Source of the DNA: DASQZT01 sp963728965
GTDB lineage: Bacteria; Acidobacteriota; Terriglobia; Bryobacterales; Bryobacteraceae
Reading direction: 5' to 3'
Assembly: GCA_963728965.1 (NCBI GenBank)
Contig: CAVSMH010000006.1
Span: 1,984,001 to 2,048,000, forward strand
DNA: 64,000 nucleotides
Shown here in pieces: positions 9,843-19,600 of the stretch. The notes beneath the pieces were generated by a model that was given only the letters and a program-made list of their open reading frames with translations, ran no database searches and was not told the DNA's origin. Position 1 is the first letter of the stretch, and each line of letters opens with the position of its first letter. The translations under genes were made by a program, and so were the position numbers.

Positions 9843-9936
9843 GTTGAGGTTACGGATCCGCCGTACGAAACTTCACTTGGCGGGCGATGAGCACCACAGT
9901 AACCTGCTGGTTCCAGGCCTGTTTGCGCCGGGTCTG

Positions 9937-10659
9937 TCAACTGATTAAAGCCGCCGCCGGAGCGTCCAGAAACCAGGCAACGCCCTGGCCCTGTGACGCG
10001 ATTTGCGCAGGATATCGGGAGGGATCGTACGGCTCCTGGAAGACCGCGCGCAATACTTCGGCCTTGTCCGCGCCGGCCACCAGAAACACGGTGCGTTTGG
10101 CAGCCATTAGCGCGCCCGGAAGCAGCGTCACGCGCCACTGGTTGAACTGTGGGGCGAAGACGGCGTCCGCGATCCCCTGGTGGTCGCTGATGAGCGGACT
10201 ACCGGGGAAGAGACTGGCGGTGTGGCCGTCCGGGCCCATGCCGCGATGGACCAGGTCGAACTGCGGCAACTCACCGGCAGCCAGGCCGAAGAATTCGCGG
10301 ATTTCGGCAGCGTAACGGACCGCCGCCGTTTTTGGCGCGATTTCCCCAACGATGCGGTGCACGTGAGTGGCCGGGATGTGCGCCGGTTGGATGAGCGTCT
10401 CGTCCGCCAGTTTGAAGTTACTGGCGGGATCGCCGGGAGGAACCGAGCGCTCGTCTACCCAAAACAGGTGCACGCGATCCCAGGGAAAGCGGGTCCGGGC
10501 GAGGGTTCCGAACATGAGCCGCGGCGTGGATCCGCCGGAGATGGCAAAAGTGGCAAACTGCCGGCCGGACAGGGCCTCGTCGAGGACGGTGATGACGTGG
10601 CGGGCACAGGCGTCGGCGGCCGCCGCCTCATCCTGCGAAGTATGCCAATGGGCACTCAT
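9937..10659 (-). CDS. pgl: 6-phosphogluconolactonase
   Basis: It hydrolyses 6-phosphoglucono-1,5-lactone to 6-phosphogluconate, the second step of the oxidative pentose phosphate path. The 240-residue length is typical of the DevB/SOL type. Signatures are SGGSTPRLMF near residue 45, FWVDERSVPPGDPASNF near residue 66, and MGPDGHTASLFPG. Its ATG overlaps the opcA stop by 4 bp (ATGA), so it is translationally coupled to opcA and zwf. One oddity is HRGMGPDGH where the family usually has LGMGPDGH, a mild change beside the active site. Confidence 0.95.
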   Translation of the reverse strand: MSAHWHTSQDEAAAADACARHVITVLDEALSGRQFATFAISGGSTPRLMFGTLARTRFPWDRVHLFWVDERSVPPGDPASNFKLADETLIQPAHIPATHVHRIVGEIAPKTAAVRYAAEIREFFGLAAGELPQFDLVHRGMGPDGHTASLFPGSPLISDHQGIADAVFAPQFNQWRVTLLPGALMAAKRTVFLVAGADKAEVLRAVFQEPYDPSRYPAQIASQGQGVAWFLDAPAAALIS

Positions 10660-11663
10660 TGATTTGTAGGATACGCGAGCGCTGCGGCGGATACCAGGGT
10701 GCGCTCAAAGACACGATCGCGCGTGGTGACGCCGAGTTCTTCACGCATGAGCAGGTAATCGGTGGGAGTGGACAGGCTGGTGCAACTGGCCAGGTCGTTC
10801 ACCCCGACGACCAGTTTTTCTGCATCGCGCGCCAGGCGCACCCGGAACCCTTTGCCGGAGAGTTCCACTTCGACCATCACGCGCGCATCGAAGTGGGGAT
10901 CGGTCTCCCAGGTAACGGCGGCGGATACTCCGGCGTGCGCCAGGGAGTCGCGAATCCAGGCAGCCAGGTAGAGGCCCATGAGCGGCACCTGGCTGCCGCC
11001 CGAGCGGACGCGCACGCGGGAAATCGACCCCACCTCCTGCAAATAGCTCGGATTCTCGAACACCTGCGCCAGGGATTCGCGCCAGCGCGTCAGCCGTGTC
11101 CAGGCGAGATCGCCCAGCAGCGTGCCCTGGCGCGTGAATCCGGTCATGCGCTGCGCGGCGGCTTGCGGGTCCGCGAAGCCGGAGCTGTCCAGCACCACCT
11201 TGCGGGCCATCCCCGCGATTGCGGAGAATTCAGGCATGGCGACCAGCCGCGGGCTGCGGCACCAGAGGACCACAGGCAGGTCGGTGGCCGCCAGCGGCAG
11301 GACGACCGAAGCGAGATCGCCCAACGCCGCGTCGGTTGCGGTGATTTCGATCTGCTCGCAGCAGATCTGCCGGCGCTGCCCGAATGGCATCCAGCACTGC
11401 GCGTACACGCGATCCGCCAGGGTAGCTTCTCCCGGCCCGCGGAGGCGGATCAGAACGGTGCGGGCGGGGTGTTCCGGCATGAGGGCGGCGATGGTTTCGC
11501 CGAGCCCGCCGGGGTCGTCGGATTCCTCCGAGACCACCACCAGAGTCATGGTGCAGGCACGCAGCACGCCCGCGCCGCTTTGGCTGTGTCCCTCCTTGCC
11601 GAGGTCGGCCCACAGGTTGTTCAGGTCGCGCAGAACGCGGTCCGGTGAAATGGTGGCTGCCAT
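10656..11663 (-). CDS. opcA: OpcA-like glucose-6-phosphate dehydrogenase assembly protein
   Basis: OpcA-type proteins activate or assemble glucose-6-phosphate dehydrogenase, as described in cyanobacteria and actinobacteria. The 335 residues match that family in length and in pattern: an N-terminal RACTMTLVVV strand, ICCEQIEI, then LPLAATDLPVVLWCRSP. Its ATG directly abuts the zwf stop (TAA then ATG) and its own stop overlaps the pgl start, so zwf-opcA-pgl is one tightly coupled operon. This context strongly supports the call. No membrane segment or signal peptide is seen. Confidence 0.9.
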   Translation of the reverse strand: MAATISPDRVLRDLNNLWADLGKEGHSQSGAGVLRACTMTLVVVSEESDDPGGLGETIAALMPEHPARTVLIRLRGPGEATLADRVYAQCWMPFGQRRQICCEQIEITATDAALGDLASVVLPLAATDLPVVLWCRSPRLVAMPEFSAIAGMARKVVLDSSGFADPQAAAQRMTGFTRQGTLLGDLAWTRLTRWRESLAQVFENPSYLQEVGSISRVRVRSGGSQVPLMGLYLAAWIRDSLAHAGVSAAVTWETDPHFDARVMVEVELSGKGFRVRLARDAEKLVVGVNDLASCTSLSTPTDYLLMREELGVTTRDRVFERTLVSAAALAYPTNQ

Positions 11664-13184
<1,521 letters not shown>

Positions 13185-13263
13185 TGCTAGAAGTTTAGCG
13201 CAGCTTCTGCAATTCCCACGCCGCGCTTTTCAGCATGCCCGTGCGGTCGGAGAGCTGCCGCAC

Positions 13264-13298
13264 AAAAAAAAGGCCGCGGCGAATGCTGCACCGCGGCC
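13264..13298 (-). terminator. Strong rho-independent terminator after the barrel-protein gene
   Basis: GGCCGCGG (13272-13279) and CCGCGGCC (13291-13298) form a perfect 8-bp GC stem with an 11-nt loop. On the minus strand it is followed directly by eight Ts (13264-13271). It lies 25 bp downstream of the stop codon of the gene at 13324-13959. Confidence 0.85.
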
Positions 13299-13323
13299 GT
13301 CGTCATGAGAAGGACGGTCTGCT

Positions 13324-13959
13324 CTAATATTGGTAGCCGATCGACACCATGGGTACGAAGTCGTGCTGCAGCCTTCCGAATTTCGCGCCGGGAGCCGGTG
13401 CGATGATCTCCTCGGGAAAGAGAATCAGGTAATCGCGGAATTCCACCCGCAGAGACAGGCGCCGGCTGAGGGAGTAGCGGATGCCGGCGCCGAAATCGGC
13501 CATCGGCTTCAGCGTCTGGGTCTTGGTGAAATAGCCGAACTCCGACAACGGCTGATAGGCCGCTTCCTTGCCGGTGCCGCGGATGATCTTGAGGCCGCCG
13601 CCCACCGCGGCGAACGCCTGCGTGCGCGAATCACCGCGATTGGTCTTGACCAGAAGATCGTAGTTGATGATGTGGGTCTGGCCGGAGAAGGTCGCCTGAC
13701 TGCCGCCGCTTTCCAGCTTGAGGTTGCTCTGCAGGAAGCCATAGCGCACTTCGCCGCCGAAATGGCGCGAAATGCTCTGACCCAGAAAAGCCCCAAAGGC
13801 GGCGCCGGATTGGAATCCTGCCGTGGCCGAGCCGGGCGTGCCCGTCACCGGCACTCCCGGAAGGAAACTGAATCCCGCGCCGCCGCCCACCTCCCACTGC
13901 TGCGCCGCGCAGGCGAGGGCCGCGCCCAGCACTACGATCGTCATTCGGATGGTTCGCAT
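13324..13959 (-). CDS. Outer-membrane beta-barrel protein (OmpA/OprF-like small barrel)
   Basis: The 211-residue protein has a signal peptide (MRTIRMTIVVLGAALACAAQ), then alternating amphipathic strands such as GGEVRYGFLQSNLKLES and GIRYSLSRRLSLRVEFRDY, and ends in an aromatic residue (SIGYQY), the usual outer-membrane barrel end signal. Its size fits an 8-stranded barrel. No peptidoglycan-binding domain is attached. AGGAGA stands 7 bp before the ATG, and a small perfect hairpin (TACCGC/GCGGTA, 13979-13996) lies in the 5' leader. The gene is monocistronic, bounded downstream by a strong terminator. The role is unknown beyond being an outer-membrane or surface protein. Confidence 0.8.
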   Translation of the reverse strand: MRTIRMTIVVLGAALACAAQQWEVGGGAGFSFLPGVPVTGTPGSATAGFQSGAAFGAFLGQSISRHFGGEVRYGFLQSNLKLESGGSQATFSGQTHIINYDLLVKTNRGDSRTQAFAAVGGGLKIIRGTGKEAAYQPLSEFGYFTKTQTLKPMADFGAGIRYSLSRRLSLRVEFRDYLILFPEEIIAPAPGAKFGRLQHDFVPMVSIGYQY

Positions 13960-14025
13960 CGATATCTCCTGGTTGAAATACCGCTTCCTTGCGGTAGCGG
14001 TTCAGAACCGGGGCGCGTTTCCGGG

Positions 14026-14049
14026 CACGGCCGCACGCGAACGGCCGTG
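14026..14049 (-). terminator. Hairpin downstream of the 14067-17111 gene
   Basis: CACGGCCG (14026-14033) and CGGCCGTG (14042-14049) form a perfect 8-bp stem with an 8-nt loop, 17 bp after the stop codon of the upstream minus-strand gene. No T-run follows, so this is either a rho-dependent end, an mRNA-stabilising structure, or chance in GC-rich DNA. Confidence 0.3.
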
Positions 14050-14066
14050 GCGGAGCCCGCGCCTTT

Positions 14067-17000
14067 TTATTTCACTACCCGCACGTCGAGCGTGGTGGTC
14101 GAGCCGCCCTGGTTGATCACCAGCGGAATGCTCATGCCCTGCGGAACTTTGAAGGGCACCGAGGCATTGATCTGGTACACCCCCACCTCGCCGGGCACGA
14201 GTCCGGCATAGCTCACCGTCAGCGGCGTACCGCCCAGCGTCACGTCAGGGGCGATAATGGCGTACGGCAGCGGATCGGCCGGAGCGGGCAGGCCGGCATC
14301 CACGGCCGGATCGGTCCGACCGAGGCCGGTGGCGTAAATCACGATGGAGTCGTTCGGGTGCAGCGGATTGCTGGGGGTTACCAGTTCGTTGTTGTCGGAG
14401 CGCACCACCGTGGCCAGGCCCGTTTGCGGTCCCGCCGTTCCGGAGCGGAAGATGCTCGGAGCCGCGGGGTAGATTACGAAATAGAAGTTGTCGCTGATGC
14501 CGCCGGGCGTGCGCAACGTCATGGTTGCGGCGCCATCCACGTTGAACGGCAACTGACCGTTGATCTGCGAACTGGACACGAACAGCATCGGTACCGGCAC
14601 TCCGTTGACGGTGAGGCACGATTCGCCCAACGCCGTGGGCAGCGGAATTTCCCGCGTGGCCATGTTCACGGGGCTCATCTGCTCGCCGCGGATCAGGATC
14701 AGTCCGCCCGGTGCGACCGGCGCGGTACCGTCGGCAAGGTTCACCACCGAGGCGATCTTCGGCGGCGCTACCGCCGCGTCGTAGCCCCACGGCAGGACCG
14801 TGAATCCGGAGACGGTCAGCGCGATGACGGCGCTGCGGTCGCGCACCGGAGCCAGCGTGCGGGTGAAGGGCAGGGTCGTGGTGGGCGCCAGCGGAGCTTC
14901 CACCATGCGGGTCGGCTTGATACCCAGGCTCTGCGCCGGATCGACGCGCTGGATGACGCCCGGGCTGCTCGCGCCCGGCACGGTGGTGCGGAAACCCCAC
15001 TGGTCGACAAACGCGAACCCCGACGGCTTGCCCGACGAGGATTCGAATGTCGCCTGCGGCACCAGCGACGCATTCAGCAAGGTGCTGCCCACCACGTAGG
15101 TGTTGTAGCTCGAGGCCGCCACGGCGCCCTGAAGGCTCGATGAATCCTTGCGCGACACCGTGAACGTGTCGGCGTTGGCGTCATACAGCATCAGGTTGCC
15201 GTCGGGGTTGGCTGCCAGAATAGTCGCCCCGTTGGGGGAGGGAATCAGGATTCCGTCCATGCTGACCTTGTTGTTGTACACCCCGAGCGTGGGAAGTTCG
15301 GTGGCCCGGCGCGCCAGGAAGTCGATCCGGTCGATCTCCCCGGGGGCTCCTTCGCCGACGTTCCGTACCAGCGCCAGCATGGATTTGCCCGATTCGGCGA
15401 TCGACCGCGGATAGTGGCCCGGCGGGAAATTGATGGGAATCTGAGGCGTCAGCGTGTCGAGGTCCCAGACGTAGGCCTGTTGCGAATTGTCGTGGCCCAC
15501 TACAAGGTACTGGCGATCGAACGTCATGGCCAGGCGAGTGGGCGTTGCTGATGTGCGGAGCGCGGCCACCTGTTTGTAAGTGGAAGCGTCGAACGCCAGC
15601 ACCATATTGCGATCCTGCTGCACCACGTAAAACCGGTTGCGCACCGGATCGGACAGGATGTCCGTGATCGTACCTGGAATGTTCACCATCGTTCCACGCT
15701 GATCCGGATTGCGGTTGTTGATCAGCAGGCGCACCGGCGGCGGCACGTTCACGGCCGAGGACGATGTGATCGTCAGAGGCACCGTCACCGTGCCGTTCTG
15801 GTTCTGAAATGCGCTTGGGTCTACGCGAACCTGGACCGTTGCGGGAGTGAGTCCGGAAGCGGGCGAAACCGACACGCCCGTCACGTTGACATTGATCGCG
15901 AAATCGGTATTCCCGCCGCCCGGATCGGTAATGGTGAGGCTCTGGGTGATTACGTTGCGATCGCAGAAGTTGCCGGCGGCCACAATGTCGTTTTGCGACG
16001 CAGCCACGCGGTGAAACTGCTTCAGGCGGCCCACCGGCATCACCGTCACGCCGCTGTCCGTCACCGCGTACATCACGTCGGCGGCTTCGTTCAGGATCGC
16101 CCGGCCCACCATGTTCTCCGGCAGCAGCAGCGTCTCCCGGACATAAAGGTTGTCCGCGTCCAGAATTGAAAGCACCGGCGGCCCGGCCGGGGCCGCCGGT
16201 GTCGGAGAGGAGGACGAAGAGGAGCTGTCTGCGGTGGTTCTGGCGGGATCGGCTGTGAGGATCTGTGCGTAAATCAGGCCGGCTTTCGAATCGACGGCGC
16301 TGCCGCCCACATTGGTGGAAGTGATCGAATTGGGGAACTGCGCCAGGTCGACGGCCGTCGGATCGAGCTTGTACTGGCCGATGAGCGCCCAGCTTCCGTC
16401 GGCGGCTACGCTTATGCGCGGCAGCGGCTTCGGCAAAGCGACCACGCCGATGGCGTAGAGGCGCCCGCTGCGGGCATCAAAGCGGATGAATGCCTGAAAA
16501 CTGCCGTCGTCGGCAATGCCGTAGACCACGGTGCGGTCCGGATTGGTGGACAATGCCGCCAGGATCACCTGCGAGGGAAACGTGGCCGGATCGGCCGGCA
16601 GGGTCTTGGCCAGCATGTCGAATGTGGATACTACGTCCATGGCTCCGGTGATGGGATCGAACAGCAGCACGCCCTTGCTGGTAATGATCATGGCGCGGCC
16701 GTCGGCCACGAATGCCACGCCGAGCGGTGCATCCCCCGTGCTGAAGGTCTGCCTGGTGTTGTCGTTCAGATTGATCAGCGTGACCGCATTCCGGCTGGTG
16801 TCGGGCGCGGTGAAGTTGCCGAAATGGGCGACCAGCAGAAACTGGTTGTCCGGCGAAAGCGAGAGGGCGCCGGGCTGCGCCGCCACGTTCATCGACGAAT
16901 GGATGGAATAATCCGCCGTCGACATCACTTCAATGCGGTTGGCGGTGAAATTGGCCACGTACAAAACTCCCCTCGATTCATCCAGGGCGATGTCGGAAGC

Positions 17001-17111
17001 GTGGCCGCCAATCGGAACCACCGTCCCGAACGTGGCAGCGACCGAGGGCATGGCGGCGCTCACAAAAGCCGCGGCCATCCAGATCTTGATCAGCAATCGG
17101 TTCCAGCGCAT
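14067..17111 (-). CDS. Secreted YVTN-type beta-propeller protein with TIGR03437 C-terminal domain
   Basis: This is a 1014-residue exported protein. I chose the ATG at 17111 because it begins a standard signal peptide (MRWNRLLIKIWMAAAFVSAA...SVAA); the longer reading would start from a TTG without support. Residues ~30-330 resemble a YncE/NHL seven-bladed propeller (GVLYVANFTANRIEVMS, LSLSPDNQFLLVAHFG). A Ser-rich linker (SSSSSSSP) precedes a second propeller-like half after about residue 450. From about residue 780 lies the TIGR03437 domain (PVAPGGLILIRGEQMSP ... VYQINASVPFKVPQG). No active site is visible, so a binding or structural surface role is inferred. It is divergent from the next gene with a 173-bp shared upstream region. 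Confidence 0.85.
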   Translation of the reverse strand: MRWNRLLIKIWMAAAFVSAAMPSVAATFGTVVPIGGHASDIALDESRGVLYVANFTANRIEVMSTADYSIHSSMNVAAQPGALSLSPDNQFLLVAHFGNFTAPDTSRNAVTLINLNDNTRQTFSTGDAPLGVAFVADGRAMIITSKGVLLFDPITGAMDVVSTFDMLAKTLPADPATFPSQVILAALSTNPDRTVVYGIADDGSFQAFIRFDARSGRLYAIGVVALPKPLPRISVAADGSWALIGQYKLDPTAVDLAQFPNSITSTNVGGSAVDSKAGLIYAQILTADPARTTADSSSSSSSPTPAAPAGPPVLSILDADNLYVRETLLLPENMVGRAILNEAADVMYAVTDSGVTVMPVGRLKQFHRVAASQNDIVAAGNFCDRNVITQSLTITDPGGGNTDFAINVNVTGVSVSPASGLTPATVQVRVDPSAFQNQNGTVTVPLTITSSSAVNVPPPVRLLINNRNPDQRGTMVNIPGTITDILSDPVRNRFYVVQQDRNMVLAFDASTYKQVAALRTSATPTRLAMTFDRQYLVVGHDNSQQAYVWDLDTLTPQIPINFPPGHYPRSIAESGKSMLALVRNVGEGAPGEIDRIDFLARRATELPTLGVYNNKVSMDGILIPSPNGATILAANPDGNLMLYDANADTFTVSRKDSSSLQGAVAASSYNTYVVGSTLLNASLVPQATFESSSGKPSGFAFVDQWGFRTTVPGASSPGVIQRVDPAQSLGIKPTRMVEAPLAPTTTLPFTRTLAPVRDRSAVIALTVSGFTVLPWGYDAAVAPPKIASVVNLADGTAPVAPGGLILIRGEQMSPVNMATREIPLPTALGESCLTVNGVPVPMLFVSSSQINGQLPFNVDGAATMTLRTPGGISDNFYFVIYPAAPSIFRSGTAGPQTGLATVVRSDNNELVTPSNPLHPNDSIVIYATGLGRTDPAVDAGLPAPADPLPYAIIAPDVTLGGTPLTVSYAGLVPGEVGVYQINASVPFKVPQGMSIPLVINQGGSTTTLDVRVVK

Positions 17112-17284
17112 ATAAGTGGTCTTCGAACGCTTATGATTTAAAGCCGGAATGAACGTGCTAATCAATGATCGAAATGGCTAATAACACTCGCATTACCAAA
17201 GTTAGCCGTGCATTTTCGTGTATTTACACCTATACTGCGTTCGGTGAGAAAGCACCGATGGGCGCTCTTGCCCGTGCCACTGCC

Positions 17285-19597
17285 ATGAAGAAATTCTGTT
17301 TGAAAATCGCTCCTATTACTATCCTTTCAATTGCGGTCCTGGCGGCCTTCGCGCCCGTCGTCCATGCGCAGGATCTCGGCATTACCGTCAGAATTTCTCC
17401 GACGCCGGACGGCGCCTACTATAGCGTCGACGGCATGCACTACACTCATGCCAGCAGCGCTGTCTGGCCGGTGGGCAGCAAACACGTGCTGGCCGTGGAT
17501 GCCTTGATCCAATACGGTTTGGGTAATAAGACGCGCTACACGTTCCAGGGTTGGAAGGCCGGCTCGATGGGACTGCCCGGCGGCAATATCGTGACCATTA
17601 CGGCCGACCCGGCCATGACGGACATCACGGCATCCTTCACGCTCGAGTACGCCTTGAGTTTGAATTTTTATTCCTGCCCGGATCCGACTTATTGCTCGAG
17701 CCCCGGGGTGATTTATCTCGGTAACACGGCTTATAATTCCAACCAGGATATTTATGCGGGTGTGGGGTCGACGGCGACCCTGCTGGCGGTGCCTAACAGC
17801 GGATTTGTTTTTACCGGATGGGAGCCCGGGCCGGGTCAGTCGATCCAAGGTTCCGTCAACACGGTGACGATGAACGGGCCGGTAACCGTGTATCCGCGCT
17901 TCCAGGTGGCGCGCCGCATCACGCTGAACTCCGTACCGGACGAGCTGGTGCTGCTGGCCGACCGCGCTCAAGTGCCCTCCGGCACCACGCTCGAATGGGC
18001 CTGGGACAGCACCCACAGCGTCGGCGCTCTTTCTCCGCAGCAGGACCACTACGGGGTGTGGTGGGTCCTGTCGTCGTGGAGCGATGGCGGTGCCCTTACT
18101 CACGCATACAAGGTCGGGCCGTCGAACATGCCCGGCTCGCTCACGGCCACGTTCGTGCGCGGCGCGGCGGTGGCGTTCAACACGTCCCCTCCAGGCCTGA
18201 AACTGAGTATCGACGGGCGAGAAAACTGGACCTCGTACGGCTTCCTGTGGGGCGTCGGCGAAACCCACCAGGTGCAGGCGCCCGCCAGGCAGACCGACGG
18301 GCAGGGGCGCATCTGGACATTTAGTTCGTGGTCCAACGGCGGCGACGCCGCGCAGGAGATCAACGTGCCCTCGACCGCCGCCGACAGCGGCATGCGCTTT
18401 ACCGCGACTTACACTCCGGTTGGCCACATGATCGTCACCAGCGCGATTAACGGCCTCAACGTGCAGGTGGATGGCGCCGATTGCAGCACGCCGTGCGACG
18501 TGGAACGTCCGGTTGGTTCCACCGTTCGCGTAACTGCACCCTCGAGCGTCGCGTCGGGCGAGGGCTCGCGGCTGGATTTCAGCGGCTGGGCCGGGAGCGG
18601 CAGCGGCAGCCAGGATTGGAGCTACACGCTGGGCGCCGACCCGGTCACGCTGAGCGCCGATTACCGGCTCATGAATCGCCTGGTCTCCGCCGCGGATCCG
18701 CCGGAAGGGGCGTCCTGGAGTTTTGAACCCGCATCGCCCGATGGCTTCTACGATGCCAAGGCCACCGTGACGGTTGGGGTTTCGGCGCGGCCGGGTTACC
18801 GCTTCCGTTCCTGGAGCGGCGATCTCAGCGGCAGCCGCCCCGCCGGCGTGGTTTCCATGAGCGCGCCCCGCTGGGTGCGCGCCGAGCTCGATCGCGCCCC
18901 GTACATCGCTCCGGCCGGCGTGGCCAACGCCGCCGGCAGCACCCCGCAATCGGGCGTGGCTCCCGGCTCGGTGGTGTCCATTTTCGGGGCCAGCCTCGCG
19001 CTCGACACCGCTACGGGTCCGGCGAGTCCGCTCGCCCAGACTCTTGCCGGGGTAACGGTGCGGCTCGGCGACATGCTGCTGCCGCTGTTTTTCGTCTCGC
19101 CGTCGCAGATCAACTTTCAATTGCCGGACGAAGCGCCGGCCGGTACGCAATTGCTCACGGTCAGCGCGGAGGGGCTTCCCGATGTGCAGGCCAAGTTCGA
19201 GATCGTTCGTAACGCGCCCGGACTGTTTCAGCAGTTGATCAACGAGCAGGCGTTCGCGGTGGCCGTGCATGAGGACGGCTCCGCCGTCACCGCCGAGACG
19301 CCGGCGCGGCCGGGCGAGTTGCTGACCGTCTACGGCACGGGCTTCGGACCGGCCGACCGGGCGCGCCCCACCGGGTTCGCTGTCCCGCAGTTACCGCTCT
19401 TGAACATCACCGATGCTGCCGAAGTTTCGATCGCCGGTCTTCCGGCCGTTTCCGCCGCCGCCTTCGTGGCGCCCGGACGTGTCGGCGTGGATGCCGTGCA
19501 GTTCTGGGTCCCGGACGACACGCCGTCCGGCAACCCGGCGTTGCTGGTGCGTATCAACGGGCAGGAAAGCAATACCGTGCTGTTGCCGCTGCCTTAA
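17285..19597 (+). CDS. Secreted InlB B-repeat-like protein with TIGR03437 C-terminal domain
   Basis: The ATG at 17285 opens a textbook signal peptide (MKKFCLKIAPITILSIAVLA...VHAQD); an ATG at 17258 with GGTGAG before it is an alternative. A -10-like TATACT lies at 17231-17236. The 770-residue protein has five or more repeats ending in a GW/SW core (FTGWEPGPG, LSSWSDGG, FSSWSNGGD, DFSGWAGSGSG, FRSWSGDLSG), typical of divergent InlB B-repeat/beta-grasp arrays on extracellular proteins. From about residue 580 the TIGR03437 domain follows (GVAPGSVVSIFGASLALD, FFVSPSQINFQLPDEAP). It probably works outside the cell in adhesion or binding. Three bases separate it from the next gene, implying coupled translation. 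Confidence 0.85.
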   Translation: MKKFCLKIAPITILSIAVLAAFAPVVHAQDLGITVRISPTPDGAYYSVDGMHYTHASSAVWPVGSKHVLAVDALIQYGLGNKTRYTFQGWKAGSMGLPGGNIVTITADPAMTDITASFTLEYALSLNFYSCPDPTYCSSPGVIYLGNTAYNSNQDIYAGVGSTATLLAVPNSGFVFTGWEPGPGQSIQGSVNTVTMNGPVTVYPRFQVARRITLNSVPDELVLLADRAQVPSGTTLEWAWDSTHSVGALSPQQDHYGVWWVLSSWSDGGALTHAYKVGPSNMPGSLTATFVRGAAVAFNTSPPGLKLSIDGRENWTSYGFLWGVGETHQVQAPARQTDGQGRIWTFSSWSNGGDAAQEINVPSTAADSGMRFTATYTPVGHMIVTSAINGLNVQVDGADCSTPCDVERPVGSTVRVTAPSSVASGEGSRLDFSGWAGSGSGSQDWSYTLGADPVTLSADYRLMNRLVSAADPPEGASWSFEPASPDGFYDAKATVTVGVSARPGYRFRSWSGDLSGSRPAGVVSMSAPRWVRAELDRAPYIAPAGVANAAGSTPQSGVAPGSVVSIFGASLALDTATGPASPLAQTLAGVTVRLGDMLLPLFFVSPSQINFQLPDEAPAGTQLLTVSAEGLPDVQAKFEIVRNAPGLFQQLINEQAFAVAVHEDGSAVTAETPARPGELLTVYGTGFGPADRARPTGFAVPQLPLLNITDAAEVSIAGLPAVSAAAFVAPGRVGVDAVQFWVPDDTPSGNPALLVRINGQESNTVLLPLP

Positions 19598-19600
19598 GCC

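Noticed and set aside
9757..9936. Possible cobalamin riboswitch upstream of nrdJ
   Set aside because: I looked for the B12-box-like conserved core and the region is too short and lacks it; NrdR-like boxes explain the spacer better.
13195..13263. 22-codon frame (RQLSDRTGMLKSAAWELQKL) between the terminator and zwf
   Set aside because: It looks helical and could be a leader peptide, but its GTG is inside the terminator T-run and no ribosome binding site precedes it.
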